Shown here: piece by piece, positions 28,759 through 37,002 of the stretch
Layout: each line of letters opens with the position of its first letter
Numbering within the stretch: the stretch's first letter is position 1
Assembly (NCBI GenBank): GCA_934338065.1
Contig: CAKRGX010000005.1
Coordinates: forward strand, 1-64,000
DNA: 64,000 nucleotides
From: an uncultured Eubacterium sp.
GTDB lineage: Bacteria; Bacillota; Clostridia; Lachnospirales; Lachnospiraceae
Reading direction: 5' to 3'
The notes under the pieces: generated by a model
Told to the model about the DNA's origin: nothing
Seen by the model: only the letters and a program-made list of their open reading frames with translations
Database searches by the model: none
Program-made: the position numbers and the translations under genes

Positions 28759-29577
28759 CAGATCAAAGAACATCGGTTTACGTTTCTGGAATACACAATA
28801 TTGACGTAGGCCGATGCTTTTTAGCATATCTGGCAGATCAGAAAACCGATAGGAAATATATTCCGGAGTATGTGCATCAGAACCTATCGTTATGAGTTCT
28901 CCCCCCAGTGCTGTATATATTTTCAAAATATCAAAATGAGGATTTTGACACCGGCCAGATGTTTTCCAGCCCGAAGTATTGATTTCCAGAGCAATATCCT
29001 TCCTAATGATGAAAGCTAAAATCTCTTCCAGTATTTCTCTGAAATCTGCCGGAACATACGAGTAAGTGGCAGGGGCATAGCGTACAATATAGTCTAAATG
29101 TCCTAAAGAATCAAATTCAGAAAATCGCTGAATATTGGTTAAAACAGTTTGAAAATATTCGGTAATACACTGCGTCGGCTCTTTGTTTTCCCAAAAGGAT
29201 GGATAATAAGGATCTTTTGCATTAACAAGGTGAAGGGAGCCTATTATATAATCCCAATCATAATCCGAAACCAGCTTTTTATTTTTACTTATTACGGATG
29301 AACCAGTCTGCAGACCACATTCAACCCCGGTCAGAAGAGTAATATGACTTTTTCCTTTTAATTGCTGCAAATGCTCTATATAGGTATCGACATCAAATTG
29401 AAAAGGAGTTCCGTCCACCGGATGCTCCAAAGCATTTTCAGGAAAGTCATAATCCATATGATCGGTAATACATAATCCTTTTAGCCCTGTGTTCTCTGCC
29501 CTATTGATCTGCTCCACAACTCTTGTGTTACTATCTGTAGAATATTCCGTATGAATATGTGTATCAAACGATATCAA
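28753..29577 (-). CDS. PHP-domain phosphoesterase, histidinol-phosphatase (HisJ/HisK) type
   Basis: This is a metal-dependent PHP phosphatase. Metal-ligand motifs are DTHIHTEYSTDS at the start, ITDHMD near 40, GSLHLV in the middle and GSDAH near 235. Proteins of about 270 residues with this pattern are often histidinol-phosphatases, which would complement hisZ, hisG and hisD in this window, but other sugar or nucleotide phosphates are possible. The start is TTG, sharing TTGA with the rqcH stop; AAAGGAG precedes it at nine bases. Confidence 0.85.
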   Translation of the reverse strand: MISFDTHIHTEYSTDSNTRVVEQINRAENTGLKGLCITDHMDYDFPENALEHPVDGTPFQFDVDTYIEHLQQLKGKSHITLLTGVECGLQTGSSVISKNKKLVSDYDWDYIIGSLHLVNAKDPYYPSFWENKEPTQCITEYFQTVLTNIQRFSEFDSLGHLDYIVRYAPATYSYVPADFREILEEILAFIIRKDIALEINTSGWKTSGRCQNPHFDILKIYTALGGELITIGSDAHTPEYISYRFSDLPDMLKSIGLRQYCVFQKRKPMFFDLL

Positions 29578-31355
29578 GAGAAAAAACTCCTTTCCAAAAA
29601 AACTTTATCTTCATCATTCACACACTGGATCTCTCCAATAAAAGAAGATGCAACTAAAGAATAATTCGTATAATATACAACAAATCCTGGTTTGCTTCCA
29701 TTTGGTTTTTTTACATGTTTTTTTTGCACATAATCAACTTCCACTTTGTCTGATCCCTTACCTTTTGAAAAATAAGCTGCCAGACTTGCTGCTTCTTCAA
29801 AGGAGCGGATCGGCGGCTCATCACCTTTAGAACGCAGTATCACATGAGAACCCGGCATATTTTTAGCATGGAACCACCAATCATTTCCTACAGCCATATG
29901 AAAGGTTAATTCATCATTCTGATAATTGTTTTTTCCAACATAAATATCATAGCCATCCGAAGATAAAAAATGTAATGGTTTGCTTTTGGGCATGCGATGG
30001 TCTTTTTTCCGTCCGCCCTTTGCTTTCATATAGCCGCTATCAATCAATTCCTGTCGAATTATCGATAAATCTTCTTCCTTACGTGCAATATCTAATTCTG
30101 TTAAAACAGATTCCAGATGTCTCACGTCATTTTCACATTCTTTTATTTGTTCACTGACAGCCTCAAAAGTCCGCTTCATTTTATTATATTTGGCAAAAAA
30201 CTTATTGGCATTTTCAGTATAAGTCATGGTTGGATCAACAGGAATACTAACTTCTTCATTAGTATAATAATTCACGCAGGATAACGAAGTGTCCCCGGGC
30301 TGTAAACTATAGCCATAAGTGTTAAGCAATTCACCATAAACTTTATAACGATCCTTCTTTTCCGTATCATGCAGTTGTTTTCTTTGTATTTCAAGTTTTT
30401 TGTAATTACGTTCTAAAATAGTTGTTACCGTCTTTCGAAGGTCAGATGATTTTTGACGTATACGGGTGATCAGATCTTTTTCACCATAAAAAGTTTCTAT
30501 TACTTCAGAAATAGAAGAGTATTCTTTTTTTTCTGCTGCAGGAAAACGCAGCAATGAAACTGCCCCAAATTCAATTGGTTCACCAGACCTTGTAATAAGA
30601 CATGGCTTGAAATTCCCATTTTTCAGATCATTAAGCAATTCACGGATCTTATTCAAGAGTGCCGATTTTTCATTTCCATTCAAGGAAGCCATCGGTGCAT
30701 CACCATCTACGCCCGCACGAAAGGCTAATTCCTGTGACATACTGGCGCTTAAACCGATTAACGAGGTGTATAGAGCTTTGGCAACAGTGACCGGTTTCTT
30801 ACATATAATGTCATTCCATGCATCGATTGACAATGAAAAGGGATCCATTTTATTTAACGTATTAGGAATAAAATAAGTCCTTCCAGGTAAAACTTCCCTT
30901 ACGGAACTGAGCATAGCGTTAATATGTTTTATGCTATCAATAATTGTTTTTTGCTCATCAATAAATATTATATTGCTATGCTTTCCCATAATTTCAATCA
31001 TCAGAGATTTATGAACAACATCCCCTAACTCGTTCAGATTCTCAAATTGAAACTCGATAACCCGTTCTAATCCCATCTGCTGACATGACAGAATTTTTGC
31101 ACCGCCTAAATGCTTGCGCAGTAACATGCAAAAATTAGGTGCTGTCAATGGTGAAGGTTTGGTTTGGTTTGTTAAATGAATGAGTGGAAGAGAAGCGCTT
31201 GCTGAAATCTGTAATCTATAATTTGTTCTGTTGTTTTTTATTGTTAATAATAATTCATCCGTTTCCGGCTGCGCAATTTTTTGTACATAGCCGCCGATCA
31301 GTTTCTCATTTATCTCATATACCAATGCTGCTATAGTTATTCCATCAAAAGCCAT
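29574..31355 (-). CDS. rqcH: Rqc2/RqcH ribosome quality-control protein (NFACT family)
   Basis: RqcH binds stalled 50S subunits with a nascent chain and adds C-terminal alanine tails that mark the chain for degradation. The NFACT-N domain starts MAFDGITIAALVYEINEKLIGG. A helix-hairpin and long coiled coil occupy the middle (about 270-430), and the NFACT-R domain follows with FLSSDGYDIYVGKNNYQND and WFHAKNMPGSHVIL. The 593-residue length is normal. It has also been called FbpA (fibronectin-binding) in older annotation. AAAGGAG precedes the ATG. Confidence 0.93.
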   Translation of the reverse strand: MAFDGITIAALVYEINEKLIGGYVQKIAQPETDELLLTIKNNRTNYRLQISASASLPLIHLTNQTKPSPLTAPNFCMLLRKHLGGAKILSCQQMGLERVIEFQFENLNELGDVVHKSLMIEIMGKHSNIIFIDEQKTIIDSIKHINAMLSSVREVLPGRTYFIPNTLNKMDPFSLSIDAWNDIICKKPVTVAKALYTSLIGLSASMSQELAFRAGVDGDAPMASLNGNEKSALLNKIRELLNDLKNGNFKPCLITRSGEPIEFGAVSLLRFPAAEKKEYSSISEVIETFYGEKDLITRIRQKSSDLRKTVTTILERNYKKLEIQRKQLHDTEKKDRYKVYGELLNTYGYSLQPGDTSLSCVNYYTNEEVSIPVDPTMTYTENANKFFAKYNKMKRTFEAVSEQIKECENDVRHLESVLTELDIARKEEDLSIIRQELIDSGYMKAKGGRKKDHRMPKSKPLHFLSSDGYDIYVGKNNYQNDELTFHMAVGNDWWFHAKNMPGSHVILRSKGDEPPIRSFEEAASLAAYFSKGKGSDKVEVDYVQKKHVKKPNGSKPGFVVYYTNYSLVASSFIGEIQCVNDEDKVFLERSFFS

Positions 31356-31422
31356 GATAATCTCCTTTCTATTCCATCGAGAATATTATACTATATTTAT
31401 GCGGGGAAAGAAAGCATATTTC

Positions 31423-31451
31423 TTGACTTATTTTACCATATGCTCTATAAT
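31423..31451 (+). promoter_or_regulatory. Promoter for yicC-remA-gmk-lepB-rpoZ
   Basis: TTGACT (31423-31428), 17 bp, TATAAT (31446-31451), 37 bases before the yicC start. The genes that follow are closely spaced and end in a clear terminator after rpoZ. Confidence 0.85.
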
Positions 31452-31487
31452 AATACAGATTGGATATTTTGCGAAAGGGAGATTGTT

Positions 31488-32366
31488 ATGATTCAGAGTA
31501 TGACAGGTTTTGGCCGCGGAGAAGCAGCCAATGATAACTATAAGATTACAATTGAAATGAAATCCGTAAATCATCGTTATTTAGACCTCTCTATTCGTAT
31601 GCCTAGAAAATTAAATGTATTTGAAGCAATGATTCGAAGCGAAGTAAAAAAAATGGCAGCTCGTGGCAAAATAGACATTTATGTAAATATGGAGGAGTTA
31701 AGTATAGGAAGCAGCGCTATCCGGTATAATCCGCAGGCAGCATCTGCTTATCTTCAGGGACTTCGTCAGATTGCTAAAGATTTTCAATTAGAAGAGCGGA
31801 TTGATGCGCTTTCCCTATCCCGTTTTCCAGATGTTTTTTCAATGGAAGATGAGACCCCGGATGAGGATATACTGTTAGATTTGATACAAGCTGCGTTAGC
31901 CCGGGCAGGAGAAAAATTTACCGACAGCCGTATTAAAGAAGGCGAACCTCTGGGAAAAGATCTTCTCAGCAAATTGGATCATATTTCTGCTTTAGTAGAA
32001 AAAATTGAAAAGCGATCACCACAGATCGTTACGGAATACCGTCAGAAAATTACAGAAAAAGTAAACGAACTGCTTGGAAATACACAAATAGATGAAACTG
32101 TTCTGGCTTCAGAATTAGTTATTTTTAGTGATAAAATATGTGTGGATGAAGAAATAGTCCGTCTTCGTACACATGTGCAGCATATTAAAGATACTTTGCA
32201 GGATGGTAAAAATATTGGACGAAAATTGGATTTTCTCATTCAGGAAATGAATCGAGAAGCGAATACAGTTTTATCGAAATCTAATGATGTAGAAGTATCT
32301 GACTGTGGAATTGAATTAAAGACTGAAATTGAAAAAATACGGGAACAGATTCAAAATATTGAATAA
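31488..32366 (+). CDS. yicC: YicC-family endoribonuclease
   Basis: YicC/YloC proteins are endoribonucleases linked to stress and RNA turnover. The N-terminus MIQSMTGFGRGEA and SVNHRYLDLSIRMP and the C-terminal GRKLDFLIQEMNREANTVLSKSND are hallmarks. The 292-residue length is normal. Start ATG 31488 follows AAAGGGAGA; the longer open frame upstream contains the promoter and the start of the divergent rqcH. remA and gmk follow, the standard Firmicutes order. Confidence 0.95.
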   Translation: MIQSMTGFGRGEAANDNYKITIEMKSVNHRYLDLSIRMPRKLNVFEAMIRSEVKKMAARGKIDIYVNMEELSIGSSAIRYNPQAASAYLQGLRQIAKDFQLEERIDALSLSRFPDVFSMEDETPDEDILLDLIQAALARAGEKFTDSRIKEGEPLGKDLLSKLDHISALVEKIEKRSPQIVTEYRQKITEKVNELLGNTQIDETVLASELVIFSDKICVDEEIVRLRTHVQHIKDTLQDGKNIGRKLDFLIQEMNREANTVLSKSNDVEVSDCGIELKTEIEKIREQIQNIE

Positions 32367-32378
32367 GAGGTTTGTTAT

Positions 32379-32615
32379 ATGCAATATGTTAATATAGGAT
32401 TTGGTAATGTAGTGAATAGTGAAAAAGTATATAGCATTGTCAGTCCTGAAGCAGCACCGGTAAAACGTATGATACAAAATGCCAAAGATACAGGCAGTGC
32501 TATTGATGCTACTTGTGGAAGGAAAACAAAAGCCGTTCTGGTCATGGATAATCATACGATTGTTTTATCCTCTTTGTTACCGGAAACAATTGCAACCAGA
32601 ATGAATGCAAAATAA
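32379..32615 (+). CDS. remA: RemA family regulator (DUF370)
   Basis: RemA is a small DNA-binding protein that activates biofilm matrix and osmoprotection genes in B. subtilis. At 78 residues it is slightly short, with conserved GFGNVVNSEKVYSIVSPEAAPVKRMI and ATCGRKTKAVLVMD. AAGAGG precedes the ATG. Its place between yicC and gmk is the conserved one. Target genes in this organism are unknown. Confidence 0.93.
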   Translation: MQYVNIGFGNVVNSEKVYSIVSPEAAPVKRMIQNAKDTGSAIDATCGRKTKAVLVMDNHTIVLSSLLPETIATRMNAK

Positions 32616-32631
32616 AGGAGGAATTTTTAGG

Positions 32632-33258
32632 ATGGCTAAAAAAGGAATTTTAGTTGTATTATCCGGATTCTCTGGTGCCGGCAAGGGTACGATAATGAAA
32701 GAATTGATTAGAAAGTATCCTTATTTTCTCTCTGTGTCTGCAACAACGCGGAAGCCGCGCGAGGGTGAAAAAGATGGCATTGACTATTATTTTTACACAA
32801 AAGAGCAATTTGAATCAATGATACAAAATGATGAATTGATCGAATGGGCCGAATATGTTGGAAATTATTATGGCACACCGAAAGCGGCAGTAGAAAAACA
32901 GTTAGCAGATGGAAAAGATGTTTTACTTGAGATAGAGATGCAGGGAGGCATGCTTGTAAAAGAACAGTTTCCAGATGCTGCTTTGTTATTTGTTACTCCA
33001 CCTTCTTTTAACGATCTGGAGCAGCGTCTTACCGGTCGTGGAACAGAAACAAAGCAACAAATTGAAAAACGCATACAGCGTGCAACAGAAGAAGTATCTT
33101 ACATGTCATCATATGATTATCTGATCATAAACGATGAGTTAGAACAAGCGGTTCAGGATGTTCATCGGATCATTCAGACAGAGCACCTGCGTATTACTCA
33201 AAATCAATCGTTTATAAAAGGCTTTGAGAAAGAAGCAAAAAAAGTCAAGGGAGAGTAG
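32632..33258 (+). CDS. gmk: Guanylate kinase
   Basis: Gmk phosphorylates GMP or dGMP to the diphosphate. The P-loop GFSGAGKGTI is near residue 12. The GMP-binding stretch SATTRKPREGEKDGIDYYF is intact, and the lid region and HRIIQTEHLR follow. The 208-residue length is normal. Start ATG 32632 lies ten bases after AAAGGAGG; the open frame from 32605 overlaps remA. The next gene is a signal peptidase rather than rpoZ. Confidence 0.96.
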   Translation: MAKKGILVVLSGFSGAGKGTIMKELIRKYPYFLSVSATTRKPREGEKDGIDYYFYTKEQFESMIQNDELIEWAEYVGNYYGTPKAAVEKQLADGKDVLLEIEMQGGMLVKEQFPDAALLFVTPPSFNDLEQRLTGRGTETKQQIEKRIQRATEEVSYMSSYDYLIINDELEQAVQDVHRIIQTEHLRITQNQSFIKGFEKEAKKVKGE

Positions 33259-33263
33259 AAAAT

Positions 33264-33899
33264 ATGAATCCAGAAACAAATCAAGAGGATTTTACTGTTG
33301 CTGATGACATCGGCGAAAATCCAAAAACTGAAAAGAAGAAGCGGAGTGTTGCCAGCATTATTGCAGAACTTCTTATTTATGTGTTCATAATATTTTTCTG
33401 TCTATATGTTTTTCCAACATATATCATGGAGCGAACAGTAGTTTCCGGAGAGTCTATGGAAGATACACTTCATGATGGCGAAAGCCTGCTGGTTAATAAG
33501 ATTTCTTACCGTATTGGGAATCCGGAGCGCTATGATATCATCGTTTTTAAACCTAAAGGACAGGATGTTGACGAATATTATGTAAAACGTATTTACGGAC
33601 TTCCGGGCGAGACAGTAGCCATTGATAATAATAGTATCTATATTAATGGGAAAAAAATTGATGATCCTTATGCAAAAGATGCCATGGATGATGATTTAGT
33701 TGAAATTGGTACAAAAGATCATCCTTACACGTTAAAAGACGATGAATATTATGTACTAGGTGATCATCGTTCCGTAAGTATGGATAGCAGATATTCACCT
33801 GAGAATGATGAAGATGCGCCGGGACCGGTAAAAAAACAAAATATTGTAGGTAAAGTGTTTTTACGGATCTGGCCGCTTAATAAATTTGGTACACCTTAA
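33264..33899 (+). CDS. lepB: Signal peptidase I (third paralog)
   Basis: This type I signal peptidase has one membrane helix (about 31-54), the nucleophile Ser64 (GESMEDTL), general base Lys108 (YYVKRIYGLPGE) and box E GDHRSVSMDSR, so it should be active. A short charged cytoplasmic segment of 30 residues precedes the helix. It lies five bases after gmk and 34 before rpoZ, an unusual insertion in a housekeeping operon; gmk and rpoZ are normally adjacent. Confidence 0.93.
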   Translation: MNPETNQEDFTVADDIGENPKTEKKKRSVASIIAELLIYVFIIFFCLYVFPTYIMERTVVSGESMEDTLHDGESLLVNKISYRIGNPERYDIIVFKPKGQDVDEYYVKRIYGLPGETVAIDNNSIYINGKKIDDPYAKDAMDDDLVEIGTKDHPYTLKDDEYYVLGDHRSVSMDSRYSPENDEDAPGPVKKQNIVGKVFLRIWPLNKFGTP

Positions 33900-33933
33900 A
33901 TTAAAATATTTCAAACAGAAAGGAGTTTTTATT

Positions 33934-34179
33934 ATGTTACATCCATCGTATACAGATCTTATGAATATCGCCAATAGTGAGGTTGAACAGGGTGAGCAGC
34001 CCGTTGTTAACAGCCGTTATTCAATTGTTCTGGCAACAGCAAAGAGAGCACGCCAGATCATTGCAGGTTCCAAGCCTCTGGTAGAAGAGCAGGATTGTCC
34101 TAAACCATTGTCCATTGCTATTGATGAATTATCCTGCAGTGCTATAAAAATTGATGCCGAGGATGATTCGGAAGAGTAA
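33934..34179 (+). CDS. rpoZ: RNA polymerase omega subunit
   Basis: Omega helps assemble and stabilise RNA polymerase by clamping beta prime. The 81-residue product has the NSRYSIVLATAKRARQI segment that marks the family. Start ATG 33934 follows AAAGGAG; the open frame from 33886 overlaps lepB. A terminator follows. Confidence 0.93.
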   Translation: MLHPSYTDLMNIANSEVEQGEQPVVNSRYSIVLATAKRARQIIAGSKPLVEEQDCPKPLSIAIDELSCSAIKIDAEDDSEE

Positions 34180-34200
34180 TCTGTTTATGAAAATAATATA

Positions 34201-34244
34201 AATAGCCAAATAAGAACATACGTTTTTATTTTGGCTATTTTTTA
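34201..34244 (+). terminator. Terminator of the yicC-rpoZ operon
   Basis: AATAGCCAAATAA (34201-34213) pairs with TTATTTTGGCTATT (34226-34239) with one bulge, then T residues follow. The -35 box of the next promoter begins right after it. Confidence 0.85.
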
Positions 34245-34273
34245 TTGACAAACATTTGTTCGCGTGTTATAGT
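34245..34273 (+). promoter_or_regulatory. Promoter of the yneA-like gene
   Basis: A perfect TTGACA (34245-34250), 17 bp and TATAGT (34268-34273). A LexA-type box overlaps the -35 end and the spacer, so bound repressor would block the polymerase. Confidence 0.85.
34249..34262. promoter_or_regulatory. LexA (SOS) box of the yneA-like gene
   Basis: CAAACATTTGTTCG fits the Gram-positive LexA pattern CGAAC-N4-GTTCG with one change. It resembles the two boxes before lexA in this window, CGAACATTCGTTTG and CAAACAGTTGTTTG. Confidence 0.8.
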
Positions 34274-34325
34274 GTATATATAAACAAACGTTCGGATTAT
34301 ATGTTCGAAAAAAGGAGTGTATACT

Positions 34326-34637
34326 ATGACGAAAAAAATGTATCGTGTAAAACCTATTTCATTTATAACACTTACACTTATTTTACTAGTTCTTTTTGTT
34401 TTCTTTTTTGGAAATCGTTCAACTGCAAATTCGGGCAATTTGAATGATGATATGAAAGGATTTGAATCTATTTTAATTAAGAAGGGAGATACCTTAACGG
34501 ATATTGCCGGTAAATATTCCCCAAAATATTCCCATGTATCCAGTGGCGAGTATATGGAAGCTATTGTTTCGCTTAATTCTTTGTCCACTCAATATATTCA
34601 TGCCGGTGAGTATATATTATTACCTAAATATCGTTAA
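34326..34637 (+). CDS. YneA-like SOS cell-division suppressor (membrane helix plus LysM)
   Basis: The 103-residue protein has an N-terminal membrane helix (about 13-33) and a C-terminal LysM domain (IKKGDTLTDIAGKYSP, NSLSTQYIHAGEYILLP). That is the layout of YneA, the SOS-induced division inhibitor of Bacillus and related Firmicutes, where yneA is next to lexA. Here it lies 28 kb from lexA but has its own LexA box inside a strong promoter. Start ATG 34326 follows AAAAGGAG at nine bases. Sequence identity with YneA is low, so the role is inferred from layout and control. Confidence 0.8.
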   Translation: MTKKMYRVKPISFITLTLILLVLFVFFFGNRSTANSGNLNDDMKGFESILIKKGDTLTDIAGKYSPKYSHVSSGEYMEAIVSLNSLSTQYIHAGEYILLPKYR

Positions 34638-34691
34638 TAATATTTCTATTTTCTCCTATATGTGATATAATTCTTAGGGTTGTGTAAATTA

Positions 34692-34717
34692 TGACAGAAA
34701 GTGACAACTTTCTGTCA
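34692..34717. repeat. Perfect 11-bp inverted repeat upstream of the amidase gene
   Basis: TGACAGAAAGT (34692-34702), GACA, ACTTTCTGTCA (34707-34717). A TATAAT at 34729-34734 follows, with no good -35 at normal spacing, which suggests an activator-dependent promoter. No T run follows, so it is not a terminator. Confidence 0.7.
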
Positions 34718-34767
34718 ATGTATTTCTATATAATCCAATTTATCAAATAATAAGGAGATGAAAATAC

Positions 34768-36993
34768 ATGCGAAATAATAGATTCTGGGATAATAAAAAA
34801 TTAAAAAAAGGCTTCCTTATGCTTTTTCTATCAGGAGGATTACTAGGAGGCTTTCTCGTATTCTCTGACACACCGGTTCAGGCTGCAACAAAATCAATTA
34901 AAATCCGCTATAATGGCAAAGTATATAAAAACAAATCAAAGAAAATGACCGTAAAATTTAATGGTAAGACTGTATCAAAGAAAAACTATAAAGCTCTTGT
35001 CATTAAGAAAAAGTATATGGTATCTTATTATGATGTTTTAAAAAAGGGAGTAAAAGCTAAGTGTAGCTATAAAAAGGCCAAGAAGTCACTATCTATTTCT
35101 GCCAATGGTTCTAAACTTGTTATGAAAATTGGAAAGAAAAAAGCAACTTTAAATGGGAAAAAGGTTACATTGCCGGTAGCTCCAGTTTCTGTTCGATATA
35201 TATCCAAAAAGAAGACAAAAATTTTAGTTCCTGTTAATTATGTGGCCAAAGCCTTACATTTATCTTATAAAAAATCAGGTTCAACCATTGCACTTGGCTC
35301 ACCTCTTGTTCTTACTTATGACCACACATTTCAATATTATACCGGTGTACAGGGAAAGATTTATTATAATCACAAAATACATAATCTTACTTCATTACCT
35401 GTAATTAAAATAAACAAAAATATGTACGCACCGGCAGAAGAAGTACTAAAAAATATTATGGGACTTGAATACGATTATAATCTGAACGATCATAAATTGA
35501 CCATTATTAACGAAGATACCGATAAAGAGTTAATTATGACTATTGATAACAACAATGCAACATTAAACAAAAAAAGCATCTCTTTATCGGCACCTGCTAA
35601 AATAATTTATGATAACAAAACAAAGAAAAACATTGTATGCATCCCGCTTGCTGGAACTTTAAAGCAGTTGAATTATTTGCGTTCATGGGATAAAAAGAAT
35701 AATTATTATCAAATACAAACAAAAGAATATTTTAAGTGGAATAAAGATTTGACTGAACAAGAGAAGAAAAAACAGAATATCAACTATTTATATAATTTTG
35801 AGTCAATTTACCAGGAACATAATAAAACAGGATTTATTACTTTTAGGCTTGCAGGATCACAGACGAATATTTTAAAAACAGCAACGATCAATCGTTCGTC
35901 TAATGTAATTACTATTACAATTCCTGACTCAAAGTATTCACTAGATAAGAATTTATTTAGTAAATTTGGCGAGATAATTAAAAAAATGGAGGTAACCGAG
36001 AAAAACAGTTCTGTTGAAATAAGCTTTACATGCGAAAATGTTGCTGATTATTCCTATGTTTTCCAAAATAATGTACTTGAATTTAATATACTATATTCTT
36101 ACGGAAATAAAGATGGAAGTGTAATTAACAATTCGCTTTCCATTCCCAAGCCCGCAGGTATAACGATCAATCAGGTTACGAACGAAGATTTGTACGCTTC
36201 ACACATGTTTAAAATATACATTCCTGGAGATCAGATAAGTTTTTACCAAAATAATCCTGTTGTGATAAATAATAGTTCAATAACAAATCTTGCCATTACT
36301 AAATCAGGAAATCAAACTGTGATTACTGTTACAACATCAAAACTTGTTGGATATAAGATTTATGAAGAAGGAAACTGCTTTAATGTAAAAATTGGCAATC
36401 CGGCCTCGATATACAAAAATATTCTTGTTCTGGATGCTGGTCATGGAGGACACGATCCAGGTGCTCAAAATAATGGGACAAATGAAAAAGACCTGACCTA
36501 TAAAATTATTTATACTTTGATGAAAGGATACTTTTCAAGTAATGCTTCCGACATAAAAGTATATTGGACGCGTACAAATGATACATTTGTGACATTAGCG
36601 GACCGTGCGGCTTTTGCCAAATCTGTTGGTGCGGATGCTTTTATTAGTCTCCATATGAATTCAGCTTCAAATAAAACTGCTAATGGTACAGAAGTTTATT
36701 ATTCAGTTTCAAATAATAATACAAGTTTTAGTGGAATAAATAGTCAGAAAATGGCTAATCTTTTCAAGACACAGCTTGTTACCGATCTAAAGACAAAGAA
36801 CAGGGGAACAAAGACAGCAGCGTATTATGTGCTAAAACATAATACAGTGCCATCTATCCTGATTGAATTAGGTTTTATATCTGGAAATAGTGATTATTCC
36901 AATCTGGTAAACCCTGCATTTCAGCAAAATGCAGCAAAATCCATTTATACCGGTATTGTTTCAATGTTTAATTCTTATCCGACCGGAAGGTAA
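34768..36993 (+). CDS. Secreted N-acetylmuramoyl-L-alanine amidase with N-terminal wall-binding region
   Basis: A signal peptide (about 1-40, ending QAA) leads into copper-amine-oxidase-like N-terminal repeats (about 45-320, Lys-rich, LVPVNYVAKALHL and VCIPLAGTLKQL) and an AMIN-like beta domain (about 340-540). A C-terminal Amidase_3 domain (about 550-741) follows. Zinc and catalytic residues are in LDAGHGGHDPG, NEKDLTYK, FISLHMNSAS and PSILIELGFISG. It should cut the link between stem peptide and MurNAc, probably at the septum or during wall turnover. AAGGAG lies ten bases before the ATG. An 11-bp inverted repeat upstream may control it. Confidence 0.93.
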   Translation: MRNNRFWDNKKLKKGFLMLFLSGGLLGGFLVFSDTPVQAATKSIKIRYNGKVYKNKSKKMTVKFNGKTVSKKNYKALVIKKKYMVSYYDVLKKGVKAKCSYKKAKKSLSISANGSKLVMKIGKKKATLNGKKVTLPVAPVSVRYISKKKTKILVPVNYVAKALHLSYKKSGSTIALGSPLVLTYDHTFQYYTGVQGKIYYNHKIHNLTSLPVIKINKNMYAPAEEVLKNIMGLEYDYNLNDHKLTIINEDTDKELIMTIDNNNATLNKKSISLSAPAKIIYDNKTKKNIVCIPLAGTLKQLNYLRSWDKKNNYYQIQTKEYFKWNKDLTEQEKKKQNINYLYNFESIYQEHNKTGFITFRLAGSQTNILKTATINRSSNVITITIPDSKYSLDKNLFSKFGEIIKKMEVTEKNSSVEISFTCENVADYSYVFQNNVLEFNILYSYGNKDGSVINNSLSIPKPAGITINQVTNEDLYASHMFKIYIPGDQISFYQNNPVVINNSSITNLAITKSGNQTVITVTTSKLVGYKIYEEGNCFNVKIGNPASIYKNILVLDAGHGGHDPGAQNNGTNEKDLTYKIIYTLMKGYFSSNASDIKVYWTRTNDTFVTLADRAAFAKSVGADAFISLHMNSASNKTANGTEVYYSVSNNNTSFSGINSQKMANLFKTQLVTDLKTKNRGTKTAAYYVLKHNTVPSILIELGFISGNSDYSNLVNPAFQQNAAKSIYTGIVSMFNSYPTGR

Positions 36994-37002
36994 GGTCGAT
37001 AT

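Noticed and set aside
31281..31487. N-terminal extension of YicC
   Set aside because: It covers the rqcH start and the TTGACT/TATAAT promoter; YicC begins at 31488.
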